Positions 1-9,096 are shown, counted from the first letter of the stretch. The stretch: 64,000 nt of DNA from Pirellulaceae bacterium (GCA_018402565.1 JAGYIQ010000001.1:682001-746000), one strand, 5' to 3'. Notes: generated by a model from the sequence alone, not told the origin. Numbers and translations: made by a program.

Positions 1-2542
1 ATGGGTTGCGGGGCTTGGCGACCGGCTGGGGCTTTGACTTCGCCGGACGCTGGGTCGGATTTGCAGTTGGCTTCGGCGGGGTCAGCAGGGCGGTCTTGGC
101 CGCGCGACCTGACGAATTCTTTGGACCGGCGGGCTTGGCTGGCGGGTTTTTCGGCGACTTGGCTGCCGGTGTGACAACGGCGGCCGCCCTGGTCTTCACC
201 GCAGGCTGGGTCTTTGCGCTGGCCTTATCCTTCACCTTGCTCGTGGTCTCGCCTTTGATCTTCACGTCGGTCTGGGCGTTGATCTTTGCCTCCGCCTGGG
301 CGTTTGGTTTGGACTTGGACTCGGGTTTGGACTTGGGTTTGAACTTGGGCGTTGAATTGGACTTGGACTTGGGCGCTGGATTGGACTTGGCCGCGGACTT
401 TTCAGCCAGCTTCGTTTGCGATTTCGTCTGCGAGTTGCCGAGCGAAGCGGTTTTCCTGCTGGACTTGGCGGACGCTTTACCCGAGAGTTCACTCGACGAT
501 TTCTGCGGCGATTTCTGCGGCGATTTCTTCGACGATTTTGTGGAGGCCTGCGGCGGCGTCTTGCTGGGCCGAGTCGTCTTGGACTTGGCCGATCCCGTGG
601 ATTTCGTACGACTTCGGCCGCGTTTTGCTTCCTGGCGTTTCACGGCAGAGTCGGCCTTCGCTGGCGATTGTGGAACTGGCGGATCGCTGTCTTTCGCGGC
701 TGGCTCCACTGTCGGGGCGGCAAGTTCCTCATCGATCTCCGGCGTATCGTCCGTGTCCGGTTCCAGGACAGACAGATCGGAAACGTCGTCGGATGACCAA
801 TCGGGGTCGAAGTCCTGTCGTCCCACTTCGATGATCGGCGAGTAGCCGGTGGAGTCGTCCCAATCGTCGCCGTGTTCCAATCGCTTGGCCAAGGCCTCGA
901 GGGTATTTTCATGGTCGGCTCGCAATTCTGCCAAAATGCTTTGGCTCATTTCTGCGGCCAACTGATGGACATTCGGCGGCGCCGAATTTCGCGAGAGGAC
1001 CAACACGGATAGATCGCCCGCGACATGTTGAAAATCGCTGCGAAAGAATCGCTCTTCGATCTCCGCCAAAATCGCTTGTGGCTGGCCGTGGTTTCGCAGC
1101 AAGATCGGACGCAGCAAGTCGGCATCGCAGGCGGAGGCCACGGACTCGCTGATCGCATGTCTCAGCCCTTGAGTGAACATGACAAGCGTTTCAGTCTCTT
1201 GCAGCGCGCGTTCCCATTGGACGTAGGGAGTCTCCAAATCAACGCCCAGCGGCGTTTGGAACTGATCGATCGACTGGATTCCGAATGGTCCGCCCAGCAC
1301 CACGCCCCCATCACCGGCGTTGACCATTTGCACTTGATCGGTCTCAGGATCGACCAAAGCGTAGATCAACGAGGCCATCTCATCGCCTGGCGAATTGCAC
1401 CAGACTTGCTCGTTTAGCTTGGCGATCAGCGAGACGCCTGAATGTCGATAGTCGCGATGCGCCGAGAGCAAAGATCGCAGGTTGTTCAAGCTCATCGCGG
1501 CCGTCAACATTGGACCGACAACTTGCCCGATGGCCACGGATAGGTTGCCCGATGGCGTCACTGCCCAATCATGAAAGGTGCTGGCCAGATAGCCTTGTCG
1601 ATAGGTCCAACCGGCCAGTTTCCAGCCATCGATCTCAGGAGCAAAACTGGGCAGGCGAGCATCGTTGCTGCGGGCGGCCAACAGCAGCTCTTGTCGCAAG
1701 AGCGCCGAGTCCGCGTCGACTGACTCTGGGTTTTCCCGTGAATTGATTTCGCTGTACACCTGATTGCTCAAGCTTGACAGAAATTCGCTCTTCGCAGCGT
1801 CGAGCGTACGCGGCTGCGAAAAGAAGATCCACAGCGTACCCAGTGGTAGGTTCTTGGTGCCCAGCAGACAACACCAACCGAAATTGAAGGGTTGCGGAAT
1901 CCGCCATGTCTCACCCATTTCCGGCGTGTGAATGTTGACATGGTTGCCAATGAGCGACTCCAAATCGGCCAGGGCATTTTCCAGGGGCCGCACGGACTCG
2001 ACATCCGGAGCAAAAGCCGCCGGCGCGATCATCGACCGCAAACGCAGATGGGTGGTCGCGTCGTCCAACAAGTAGACCGCGGCTCCAATGGCCGACATCT
2101 CGCTTTTGGCAAACCGCAGCAGATTCGCTACTTTGTCAGCGTTGTTGGTCGGCAGAAGAGGCGAATCCTCCGTCGCATCGACGGGCGCCGACGTCGCGCG
2201 CTGTCGATCCAGTTCCATGCTCTCGATTTTCCCAACCAATCGATTGATCTGTGCCAAAAGCCGCTCGCATTCAACGCGACTGACGGCTGGCTTGCCCGGC
2301 GGCCATTTCTCGGATAGATCGGCGATTTCGAAACGACCAAAGACACTCCGCTGCGTCTCGTCCTCGGTCGGCTCCGTCACTGGAGCCGCGGATCGATAGC
2401 TCAACAACCAACCGGTGGTGGCTTCAAATTGGTCGGCCAACCCTTTGGCCTCCGGCAAGCAGACGTGCAGGCGCTGCTGCCAGCGATGTTCGCGGGCCAA
2501 GTCTTCTTCAACATGTAAGCGCAATTTTGGGTTCTGTTCCAT
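1..2542 (-). CDS. GAF plus SpoIIE/RsbU-type phosphatase-like protein, probably catalytically dead; 3' end beyond window
   Basis: About 847 codons are visible on the minus strand from an ATG at 2542, and the gene runs off the window at base 1. Residues about 190-300 look like a GAF domain, and about 305-500 follow the SpoIIE/RsbU phosphatase fold, including NAGDGG near 407. The family's metal-binding aspartates are missing. The GGDYYD position reads RQGYLAS (near 316), the GDVxG position reads GQVVG (near 337), and the TDG position reads FTQGL (near 458). From about residue 565 the protein becomes a low-complexity tail rich in Lys, Ser, Ala and Pro. A partner-switching or scaffold role is inferred from the family. 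A TTG start 7 codons upstream is possible, since an in-frame stop lies only 14 codons upstream of the ATG. The fold call is sound; the loss of activity is inference. Confidence 0.8.
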   Translation of the reverse strand, partial: MEQNPKLRLHVEEDLAREHRWQQRLHVCLPEAKGLADQFEATTGWLLSYRSAAPVTEPTEDETQRSVFGRFEIADLSEKWPPGKPAVSRVECERLLAQINRLVGKIESMELDRQRATSAPVDATEDSPLLPTNNADKVANLLRFAKSEMSAIGAAVYLLDDATTHLRLRSMIAPAAFAPDVESVRPLENALADLESLIGNHVNIHTPEMGETWRIPQPFNFGWCCLLGTKNLPLGTLWIFFSQPRTLDAAKSEFLSSLSNQVYSEINSRENPESVDADSALLRQELLLAARSNDARLPSFAPEIDGWKLAGWTYRQGYLASTFHDWAVTPSGNLSVAIGQVVGPMLTAAMSLNNLRSLLSAHRDYRHSGVSLIAKLNEQVWCNSPGDEMASLIYALVDPETDQVQMVNAGDGGVVLGGPFGIQSIDQFQTPLGVDLETPYVQWERALQETETLVMFTQGLRHAISESVASACDADLLRPILLRNHGQPQAILAEIEERFFRSDFQHVAGDLSVLVLSRNSAPPNVHQLAAEMSQSILAELRADHENTLEALAKRLEHGDDWDDSTGYSPIIEVGRQDFDPDWSSDDVSDLSVLEPDTDDTPEIDEELAAPTVEPAAKDSDPPVPQSPAKADSAVKRQEAKRGRSRTKSTGSAKSKTTRPSKTPPQASTKSSKKSPQKSPQKSSSELSGKASAKSSRKTASLGNSQTKSQTKLAEKSAAKSNPAPKSKSNSTPKFKPKSKPESKSKPNAQAEAKINAQTDVKIKGETTSKVKDKASAKTQPAVKTRAAAVVTPAAKSPKNPPAKPAGPKNSSGRAAKTALLTPPKPTANPTQRPAKSKPQPVAKPRNP

Positions 2543-2754
2543 TTTGCGATGCCACTCAACCAACGAAGGAGCCGGGGGATTTCAATCAGTCAGAAATATC
2601 GGCAGTACATTTTTCGCAATCGCCCCATTCTCGCCATGATTCGGCAATTGCCCAGACAACGGCGATGATGAAATCACTACATCTCGTCCAAGTGGAGTAG
2701 ACGGCCCACTGTCACGATCAGTCAGGTCGGTACGGAGCGTGAAATGGCAAGAAA

Positions 2755-3009
2755 TCAGAGTCCCAGCAAAGACAATAACCAAAAGAGCGGCTCAGCGACA
2801 ATCGGGAACCGTCGTCCCAGCCAGGCTCCGATGACCGTGCCCACGAATAAGAAAACCGCTATCCCGATCCCAGGCTCTGTGGGTGCAAAAATTGACAATA
2901 TCAGCAACGCGACACCAAGTCCCAAAAAGGCTCCCGCCACCATGCCCATGAATCGATTGTACGGTCGTAAACGTTGAGCCGCGGCTTCTTGATCGTTTTC
3001 GGAGTTCAT
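2755..3009 (-). CDS. Small membrane protein with two transmembrane segments
   Basis: This 84-residue protein has a short polar N-terminus (MNSENDQEAAAQRLRPYNRF) followed by two hydrophobic segments at about residues 21-43 and 47-66, split by a short PTEPG turn. The second segment is followed by a GRR basic patch and a hydrophobic end. I do not recognise a named family. It is transcribed in the same direction as the YTV gene upstream, but a strong terminator lies between them, so it probably has its own promoter. The ATG at 3009 is the first start in the frame. Confidence 0.65.
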   Translation of the reverse strand: MNSENDQEAAAQRLRPYNRFMGMVAGAFLGLGVALLILSIFAPTEPGIGIAVFLFVGTVIGAWLGRRFPIVAEPLFWLLSLLGL

Positions 3010-3159
3010 CGATGGCCTCCAGTCAATGAGCTGATTCGGGATCGCTGGGGTGAGCGGCTTGATTTCAAGGAAAGTACCGCCACAAGGCTGAGTACAAGTA
3101 GGATGAGCAGTATTCGTATCCGCGGCCGTTTGTGGTGAAACACTGTAAGTGGATAAACG

Positions 3160-3193
3160 AAAAAAGCCACCCCTGTTACAAAGAGGGGTGGCT
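3160..3193 (-). terminator. Rho-independent terminator of the YTV gene
   Basis: A perfect 10-bp stem (3165-3174 with 3184-3193, arm AGCCACCCCT) closes a 9-base loop. Read on the minus strand it is followed directly by a run of T (3160-3165 on the plus strand is a run of A). It sits 66 bases past the stop of the YTV gene. Confidence 0.9.
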
Positions 3194-3258
3194 AGTAGCT
3201 TTTTCGATCCGTTCAGAGCCAGATTCGACTGCTGGACGATTCTGCGAGATCTTGTCGC

Positions 3259-4602
3259 TTAGTGAGCGGCATCGCAGCCAGGAGCTGCTGCACCACAACC
3301 ACTGTCGCAACCCGAACCGCAACCGTCACCGCAACCGTTACCGCATCCACTGAACAGGCCGCGTAGTCGAGAACCCAGACCTGCTACGAATGCTCGGCCC
3401 AAAGCGGGTCGGCAGCTAACCGTTACAGGAACTTCCTCACATACGACGCGGGGAACGCGGATGCAGCGGGTGTAAGGAACTTGCTCACATACTCGACGAG
3501 GGACGCAGATCTCTTTCTGCTCGGAAACCACTCGGCAGGTGACGTGAGGAACTTGGCGAGTACGAGTCTCGCACACCCAGTTGATCGTGCAAACCGGAAC
3601 TTGCTTGCTCATCTGTTCGCAAACGAAGCGGACACGCTTCACTTCACGTTGACGAGTCTCGCAAACCCAAGTGCAGGTCTTGTGGCAAACCGTACGAGTT
3701 TGAGGTTCGCAAACCCACTTGGTCGTGCAGTAGTTCACAGTCTTGGGGACTTGTTCGCACACCCAGCGAGTCACGCAGGTGGGAACTTCTTCGCAAACCA
3801 CTCGGCGGACGCACTTGGTGCCCGAGATGGTCTTGGTTTCGCAGCTCGGAACCCAAACTCGCTTGCAAACCACTCGGTCAGGAGTCGTGCAGCAAACGGT
3901 CGTCGGGCACGAGCGAACCATGCGGCAGCAACCGGTGCAAGGATCGAACTCGAAGCCGATCTGGCCACGAACTCGCTTGCTGTAGCTGCGACCTGGGATC
4001 GTCACTTGTTGCGTTTCCCATTGACCACCGCGGACGGTGACTTCACGGGTAAACGGAACTTGCTCGGTAACCACCTTGCGAACGGTACGCATCACGGTCT
4101 CTTGAACCGGCTTGCGAACGTTGACCATGACGGTCTTGGTGTGGTTCTCAGTGACGCGACGACGAACGTTCACGGTCACTTCCTTTTGGTGCGTTTCCCA
4201 AACCGGGCGACGAACCGTGTAGTTGACCATCTCAGTCTCACAAACTGGACGGCGGACGGTGTAGTTCACCGTCTTGTAAGTGGTCTCGCGGACCGGGCGA
4301 CGAACGGTGTACTCTTGCGTCGTGTACGAAACTTCGCGGACGGTGCGATTCACGTTCACCATCTGCTTCTCGTACACGGTTCGCATGACATTTCGCACGC
4401 CTTCGACTTGCTGGGTTTCCCAGACAATCCGACGGCGAGTGCGCATAACCGTGTGACTTCCGCCACAGCAATCGCTACCGGCATCGGAAGCGATCGGGCC
4501 GCAGCTGTTGTAGTTCACAGCTCCGCAGCAGTCAGCCCAAGCAGCGTTGGCCGACAAAGCGGCAATCGCCACTACCGCCAGCATACAACGTACCATTTTC
4601 AT
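3259..4602 (-). CDS. Secreted YTV-repeat, cysteine-rich cell-envelope protein
   Basis: This 447-residue protein begins with a clear signal peptide (MKMVRC then a hydrophobic core, cleavage after AWA near residue 23). Residues about 60-190 are short degenerate repeats around YTVRRPV-E-T, matching the YTV repeat known from planctomycete envelope proteins. The second half switches to VCE-x-VP-x-C units, so cysteines recur every 10-15 residues, and the protein ends in a Gly/Cys-rich string (GCGNGCGDGCGSGC). A disulfide-linked structural envelope protein is inferred. AGGAG lies 8 bases before the ATG. The message probably stands alone, with a long leader above and a strong terminator below. The opposite strand is also open for over 400 codons because of the repeats; I take that as a shadow. 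Confidence 0.88.
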   Translation of the reverse strand: MKMVRCMLAVVAIAALSANAAWADCCGAVNYNSCGPIASDAGSDCCGGSHTVMRTRRRIVWETQQVEGVRNVMRTVYEKQMVNVNRTVREVSYTTQEYTVRRPVRETTYKTVNYTVRRPVCETEMVNYTVRRPVWETHQKEVTVNVRRRVTENHTKTVMVNVRKPVQETVMRTVRKVVTEQVPFTREVTVRGGQWETQQVTIPGRSYSKRVRGQIGFEFDPCTGCCRMVRSCPTTVCCTTPDRVVCKRVWVPSCETKTISGTKCVRRVVCEEVPTCVTRWVCEQVPKTVNYCTTKWVCEPQTRTVCHKTCTWVCETRQREVKRVRFVCEQMSKQVPVCTINWVCETRTRQVPHVTCRVVSEQKEICVPRRVCEQVPYTRCIRVPRVVCEEVPVTVSCRPALGRAFVAGLGSRLRGLFSGCGNGCGDGCGSGCDSGCGAAAPGCDAAH

Positions 4603-4651
4603 TTTGTGTCTCCTACTGACAAACTAAACAGTGGATGCGGCAATCTGGCAC

Positions 4652-4666
4652 GACGAACCGTTCGTC
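4652..4666. promoter_or_regulatory. 15-bp perfect palindrome in the YTV leader
   Basis: GACGAACCGTTCGTC pairs 7 bases on either side of one central base, 50 bases upstream of the YTV start codon. It could be an operator or an mRNA hairpin; nothing else supports either reading. Confidence 0.3.
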
Positions 4667-5166
4667 ACACCGATTACTTATTTCACAACAATTGCCATCA
4701 AGGTTGTCTTTTCGGGATACCTTTCCAACAGCCGCAAGCCCAGCAGAAGCTATCCTGACTTCCACGGACTTCATGTTGTGTCCTCGCGTAGTAAATTCGG
4801 CAATCTGAGTGGCTTTGATTAATTAAGCACTTCGGGAAGTACACAAAGAATGAGCCGAACAGGCTAAATCGTTGCGGCAGTAACACCTGTAACGATTGCA
4901 CCGATTAGGCAATTTGCGCTCCCATTTACTCCATTGCCCGCTACTCTACATCACTGTTTGGAGAAGGGCGCGAGAATTCACTCGATTTGACGATCTTATG
5001 GAACAGGCAACACGTGCAATTCAGATGAAACGGACCGTCTAGGCCGTCGACTCCCCACCCAACAAGGTTGGCAGGCCAGGCCTTCTGCTGGGAAACTGAG
5101 AAATAGGACCGGCAAGTACGCCCCCCCCACACGCCCCCGGACTGACAACGGGAAACACACTTGCAA

Positions 5167-5189
5167 CTCAGCCCAACGATCGGGCTGAG
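5167..5189 (-). terminator. Possible terminator hairpin downstream of parB
   Basis: An 8-bp perfect stem (CTCAGCCC with GGGCTGAG) closes a 7-base loop about 120 bases past the parB stop. No T-run follows on either strand, so intrinsic termination is doubtful. Confidence 0.35.
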
Positions 5190-5310
5190 CCTGATCAACC
5201 GACAGGATCTGCCCAGAACTCGTGCCAGTGCCGGGCAAGGGTCGGTGCACAGCGATCAGATCAGCTGGCATCAATCGAGTCTATCGAGTCCCTGTCCCGT
5301 CACGAACGCG

Positions 5311-6558
5311 TCAGGCGACCTTGGCCAGCGCCCCGCGTTCTTGGCAGACCTGCTCGAAAATCCGTTGGAACTCGGCATCGTTCTTGAAGTGAATGATGAG
5401 ACGCCCAGCACCGCGACCATTGGCTTTGATTTGCACAGCGGTTCCCAAGGCACGTTTCGCTTGCGTCTCCAGCATCTCGATTTGGGGATTACCCACCTTG
5501 CGTTTGGGCTTGATTGTCGGGCCATCCTGTCGATTGATAAACTCAGCCACCCGGCGTTCGGCTTCGCGGACACTCCATCCCTCGGCGATAATCCGGCTGC
5601 AGAACTCCATCTGTTCGCGTTCTTCACCCAGGGGCAGAATCGCGCGGGCATGCCCAGCACTGATGCGGTTGTGGCTAACATGCTCCTGGATCACCTCGGG
5701 CAATTCCAGTATTCGCATCAAATTGGCGATCGTCGAGCGATCGATTTTCAATCGACTGGCCAACTCTTCTTGGGTCGATTGATGTTCAGTCAGGTACCTG
5801 CGGAACGACAGGGCCTTTTCAATCGCATTCAGATCTTTACGCTGCAAGTTTTCCACGATGGCCAACTCGGCCACCAACCGATCGTCTGCTTCGCGGACCC
5901 GCGCTGGAATGGTCTTCCAGCCGGCTTGGATCGCAGCTCGCAAACGTCGCTCGCCACTGATCAACTGGTATTTGCCCGACACCACGCGCACCAAGATTGG
6001 CTGCAACATGTCGTGCTCTTTGAGGCTCTCGGACAGCGAGGCAATCTCCGACTCGCTGAATACTCGCCGTGGCTGGAAAGGATTCTCTTGGATATCCAGC
6101 ACCGGTAACTGCAACATCGCGCCTTCGGGCGACTCAATCGCAGCGGCCACCGACGTGACACTGGGAGTGCTAGCACTGATCGCGACTCGAGCGGCCGCGG
6201 CGGCCGGCAGCGATGACGAGTCCCGGGGAGCGACGAGCCCTGGATCCGATAAGTTGCTGGGCGGATCGATGGGATCCAGTGGATGCCCTGCGACAGTCGC
6301 ATGGTTCGAGGCCAGCGTCGCACCAACGACGGGAGCGGCGACAGGCCCTGAGGCGACGATGGCTGGTGAGACGCTCGGCGAGGCATCGCTCGGCGAGGCA
6401 ACGTTCGGCGACGGCACATGTGAGGACGGCAGGGGTGGATCGGCCAACAGGTCGGACAAGTTGCCAACCGGACGATCCGCCGCCACGGTCGACTCACTGG
6501 TCGCACCCAACAGAGCTTCCAGACCACGACCCAGCCGACGCTTCTTCAGATTATTCAT
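5311..6558 (-). CDS. parB: Chromosome partitioning protein ParB
   Basis: This 415-residue ParB/Spo0J protein is a centromere-binding CTP switch that loads at parS. The N-terminus has the conserved LGRGLEALLG peptide (residues 9-18), which in the family contacts ParA. A long Ala/Pro/Ser/Val linker (about 20-140) separates it from the core; such a long linker is unusual. The core starts at QENPFQPRR (about 157) and contains GERRLRA (202-208), part of the nucleotide pocket, then the helix-turn-helix (about 245-300) and a C-terminal dimer domain. The start overlaps the end of parA by 8 bases, so the two genes are co-transcribed. Confidence 0.95.
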   Translation of the reverse strand: MNNLKKRRLGRGLEALLGATSESTVAADRPVGNLSDLLADPPLPSSHVPSPNVASPSDASPSVSPAIVASGPVAAPVVGATLASNHATVAGHPLDPIDPPSNLSDPGLVAPRDSSSLPAAAAARVAISASTPSVTSVAAAIESPEGAMLQLPVLDIQENPFQPRRVFSESEIASLSESLKEHDMLQPILVRVVSGKYQLISGERRLRAAIQAGWKTIPARVREADDRLVAELAIVENLQRKDLNAIEKALSFRRYLTEHQSTQEELASRLKIDRSTIANLMRILELPEVIQEHVSHNRISAGHARAILPLGEEREQMEFCSRIIAEGWSVREAERRVAEFINRQDGPTIKPKRKVGNPQIEMLETQAKRALGTAVQIKANGRGAGRLIIHFKNDAEFQRIFEQVCQERGALAKVA

Positions 6559-7297
6559 GGTTCATTACCTCCAGGCAAAGTTCGATCATCGCACGAGTCG
6601 CTCGAGCCCTTGGCGCGTAGTCCAGGACGCTCTGTCCATGGCTAACGGCTTCGGGCACCGAGACATCACGAGGGATCACGGTTTCAAAAACAATGTCGCC
6701 GAAGAATTCACGGACGTCTTCGTCGACTTCATGGGTGAGCTCTAGCGTGGGGTCGTACATGGTTAGCACGATCCCACCGAATTGCAGGTTGCGGCCTGGT
6801 TGCCGCATTACATCGCGGATGACCTCGATCATCTGCGTCAATCCCTCCATGGCGAAGTACTCGCATTGGATGGGCATGATGACTTCATGGCTGGCGGCCA
6901 GGGCCGCCCGAGTCAGGTGGCCGAGCGACGGAGGGCAGTCCAAGACAACGTAGTCGTAGATGTTGCCACAATCGGTGAGGTGTCGGACAAGCTGCTGCGA
7001 GGCGGTGGTACCGGCCGTGGCCAATTGATCGATGTCGTAAAAGGAGCGACTGCCGGGCAAAATGCGCAAACCGGGGGTGGCGCCGTCCAAGAGTCCTTCG
7101 GCCAGGGGATGGTCGGATACCAAGGGGTGTCGCGGGAGTGGCCGATGGCCCAGACCACCGGTCGCGTTGCATTGCGGGTCCAGATCCACCAAGAGCACTT
7201 CTTTGCCGGCCTTGGCCATCGCATCAGCCAAGTTCAATGCGACTGTGGTTTTGCCCACGCCGCCTTTCTGGTTCGCGATACAAAAGACGCGACCCAC
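6551..7297 (-). CDS. parA: Chromosome partitioning ATPase ParA
   Basis: This 248-residue ParA/Soj ATPase acts on nucleoid DNA with ParB to segregate replication origins. The deviant Walker A KGGVGKTT is at residues 11-18, including the signature lysine. LLVDLDPQ follows at about 35-42, and the Walker B-like VVLDCPPS at about 117-124. The length is normal for the family. It is the first gene of a two-gene operon with parB. An alternative reading as a MinD/Soj-like plasmid ParA is unlikely given the parB partner. Confidence 0.95.
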   Translation of the reverse strand: MGRVFCIANQKGGVGKTTVALNLADAMAKAGKEVLLVDLDPQCNATGGLGHRPLPRHPLVSDHPLAEGLLDGATPGLRILPGSRSFYDIDQLATAGTTASQQLVRHLTDCGNIYDYVVLDCPPSLGHLTRAALAASHEVIMPIQCEYFAMEGLTQMIEVIRDVMRQPGRNLQFGGIVLTMYDPTLELTHEVDEDVREFFGDIVFETVIPRDVSVPEAVSHGQSVLDYAPRARATRAMIELCLEVMNHE

Positions 7298-7452
7298 CGA
7301 TCGACCTCCTTGTCAATGTGAAAACACCCCGCGCCGATCCATGGCGATGGGGCCGAGCTGCGATTCTAACCGAAGCATAAAAAACGCGTAATACGAATCG
7401 GCTACCCGACTGCTACCGCTCGAAAGTCAATCTAGGCCGATCGCGCAAGCTA

Positions 7453-7468
7453 GGTTCCACGTGCCACG
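7453..7468. promoter_or_regulatory. parS: Candidate parS site 1
   Basis: GGTTCCACGTGCCACG matches 11 of 16 positions of the general parS consensus TGTTTCACGTGAAACA, including the CACGTG core. It lies 155 bases upstream of parA. ParB sites near parAB are common, but the match is imperfect. Confidence 0.35.
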
Positions 7469-7623
7469 AGTGCAAGCTGTTTCCGATCGCCAACCCCTCG
7501 GGCAGAGTAAACACAGGCTCTAGGGAGGGGTGGCCACTTACGTGAGGCGAAACACCGTTTCAATCACGGGAAGCCGCGACATCCGTCGACCGTGCACGAT
7601 CGAGGGCGGGCGCAAGTGCTAGC

Positions 7624-7639
7624 CGTGTCACGGGAAACG
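7624..7639. promoter_or_regulatory. parS: Candidate parS site 2
   Basis: CGTGTCACGGGAAACG matches 12 of 16 positions of the parS consensus, with one core change (CACGGG for CACGTG). It lies in the same intergenic gap as candidate 1. Confidence 0.35.
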
Positions 7640-7749
7640 ATAGCATCGAATAGGCAAAACCTAGCGGCACAACACCACGGCCGGCGCCCCGACTCCCACA
7701 GCCCATCGCCGGTCACCCAGACTGGGAGGGGGCTTCCGTCGAGAGGCGT

Positions 7750-9096
7750 TTACGACAGCGGATTGATCACCAACCCAGACAGCAGCTTCGGGAAGAAGTA
7801 GGTGCTCTTGGCCGGCATCCGCTCGCCGAACTGGCTGACCTCTTCAATGTGCTGGACCGTCGCCGGCATGACCAATGCGGCCAATTGGAAAGGTTGGCCG
7901 TCGCCGCTTTGCCCAGTCGCATCGCGACCGACCTCATCGCCGCGTCGCAGCCCGTCGATGACTTCGTCGATCGAATGGACGTACTTGGGCGTGGAGACTT
8001 CCTGCAACTGGAGGCAATCTTCGATCAACAGTCTGTGGAGGAGTGAAACGCCCAGGCCACGCCATTGGTCGCAGCGGTCTGCGGCAATCTCGCCCAACCG
8101 CGTCATGCCCTCGGCCGTCAGCTCCAAACGACTCCAGCAATCGTCCTTGGCCGTGTAGATCCCCAGGTTCTCCTGCGAACCATCGACCTCGATCTCTTCC
8201 CACAACCTCGCCGCGGCTTCTGGCCCCTGGCCAGCGGTAGACACTTGAAACCGATCACCGACGGAGCGAATCAAGTCGGCCTGGTCCATCGCTGGGACGC
8301 CTCGGAACAACCGATGGGTCGGCAACACGATCAGCCCAGGATCGTTCATGCCGACCAACATCATCATCACGTAATCGCAGTCCGGATGATAATCACCGGC
8401 CTGAATCCGCGCGTCACGGTAGTTGCAGGCCGTCTCGTAGCGGTGGTGCCCGTCGGCAATATAGACGGCGCGGTCCGCGATCAGCTGCGCGACTTTGGAC
8501 TGGACTTCCGTCCCCGGCAGCGGGAACAGGCGGTGGGTCACGCCCAAGTCGTCGGTCGCCTCAAGCGGTGGAATGGCTGCCACCGCCATGTCGAGTGTCA
8601 TTTGGACGGTATTGTCCGGATCTGGATACATGCCAAACACCGGGGACAAATTGGCCCGAGTGGCCGTGGTCAGCAGCAGCCGGTCTTGCTTGGCCTTCGA
8701 GTGCGTCTCTTCATGCGGAAAGATATTGCCGGTACCAAACGGCTCCAAACGAACGCGGCAGAGAAACCCGCGGCGGGTAAATGTCTGCCCGCCCCAGGTG
8801 AAGACCTGGTGATACACGTACAGCATCGGCTGATTTTCAACTGCTAGGGTCCCGTCGGACAACCAAGCCCGCAACAGTTGGCCGGCCCGATGGTACTTGG
8901 CTTCCGGGCCATCGCCTGGCTCGTCACGATTGAGAATCAACCGTACGATGTTCTTGGGGTTCCGTTGGTACAGGGCCTGTTGCTGGGCCGCGTCAATCAC
9001 GTCGTACGGCGGAGCCACGACGTCAGCCAAAGAGCCGACCACGCCCAAATCGTAACGAAACCCGCGAAAAGCTTGTATGTTTGGCACGAACCGCAT
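7750..9096 (-). CDS. DUF1015 family protein
   Basis: This 448-residue protein covers the full DUF1015 (PF06245) family. Visible hallmarks are VVAPPYDVI (residues 26-34) near the N-terminus and the strongly conserved DGHHRYET (215-222). The family is widespread, often sits near serine-biosynthesis or general metabolic genes, and has no firmly assigned reaction; the His-rich motif suggests a metal or phosphoryl-type active site (inference). No same-strand neighbour is close enough to form an operon. The ATG at 9096 gives the typical N-terminus (MRFVPNIQAFRGFRYD). Confidence 0.88.
   Translation of the reverse strand: MRFVPNIQAFRGFRYDLGVVGSLADVVAPPYDVIDAAQQQALYQRNPKNIVRLILNRDEPGDGPEAKYHRAGQLLRAWLSDGTLAVENQPMLYVYHQVFTWGGQTFTRRGFLCRVRLEPFGTGNIFPHEETHSKAKQDRLLLTTATRANLSPVFGMYPDPDNTVQMTLDMAVAAIPPLEATDDLGVTHRLFPLPGTEVQSKVAQLIADRAVYIADGHHRYETACNYRDARIQAGDYHPDCDYVMMMLVGMNDPGLIVLPTHRLFRGVPAMDQADLIRSVGDRFQVSTAGQGPEAAARLWEEIEVDGSQENLGIYTAKDDCWSRLELTAEGMTRLGEIAADRCDQWRGLGVSLLHRLLIEDCLQLQEVSTPKYVHSIDEVIDGLRRGDEVGRDATGQSGDGQPFQLAALVMPATVQHIEEVSQFGERMPAKSTYFFPKLLSGLVINPLS

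Larger units (their letters stand above)
4603..5310. other. 708-bp gap between parB and the YTV gene
   Basis: No convincing gene was found. The stretch holds the leader of the YTV gene, a 15-bp perfect palindrome (4652-4666), an AT-richer stretch near 4815-4860 that could hold its promoter, a C-run near 5122-5130, and a hairpin near the parB end (5167-5189). Confidence 0.6.
7298..7749. other. 452-bp gap upstream of parA
   Basis: No gene was seen. The gap carries the parA promoter region and two parS-like imperfect palindromes, annotated separately. Confidence 0.6.

Noticed and set aside
6..845. 279-codon plus-strand open frame at the left end
   Set aside because: It mirrors the Lys/Ser/Ala/Pro tail of the minus-strand gene and reads as Phe/Asp/Leu-rich nonsense.
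3481..4758. Long plus-strand open frame (425 codons) opposite the YTV gene
   Set aside because: It is stop-free only because the opposite strand is repetitive; it shows no start context, composition or family match, and the minus-strand gene has a signal peptide and terminator.
5118..5140. C-rich run near 5122 as a functional element
   Set aside because: A homopolymer run in a GC-rich gap; no motif or partner supports it.
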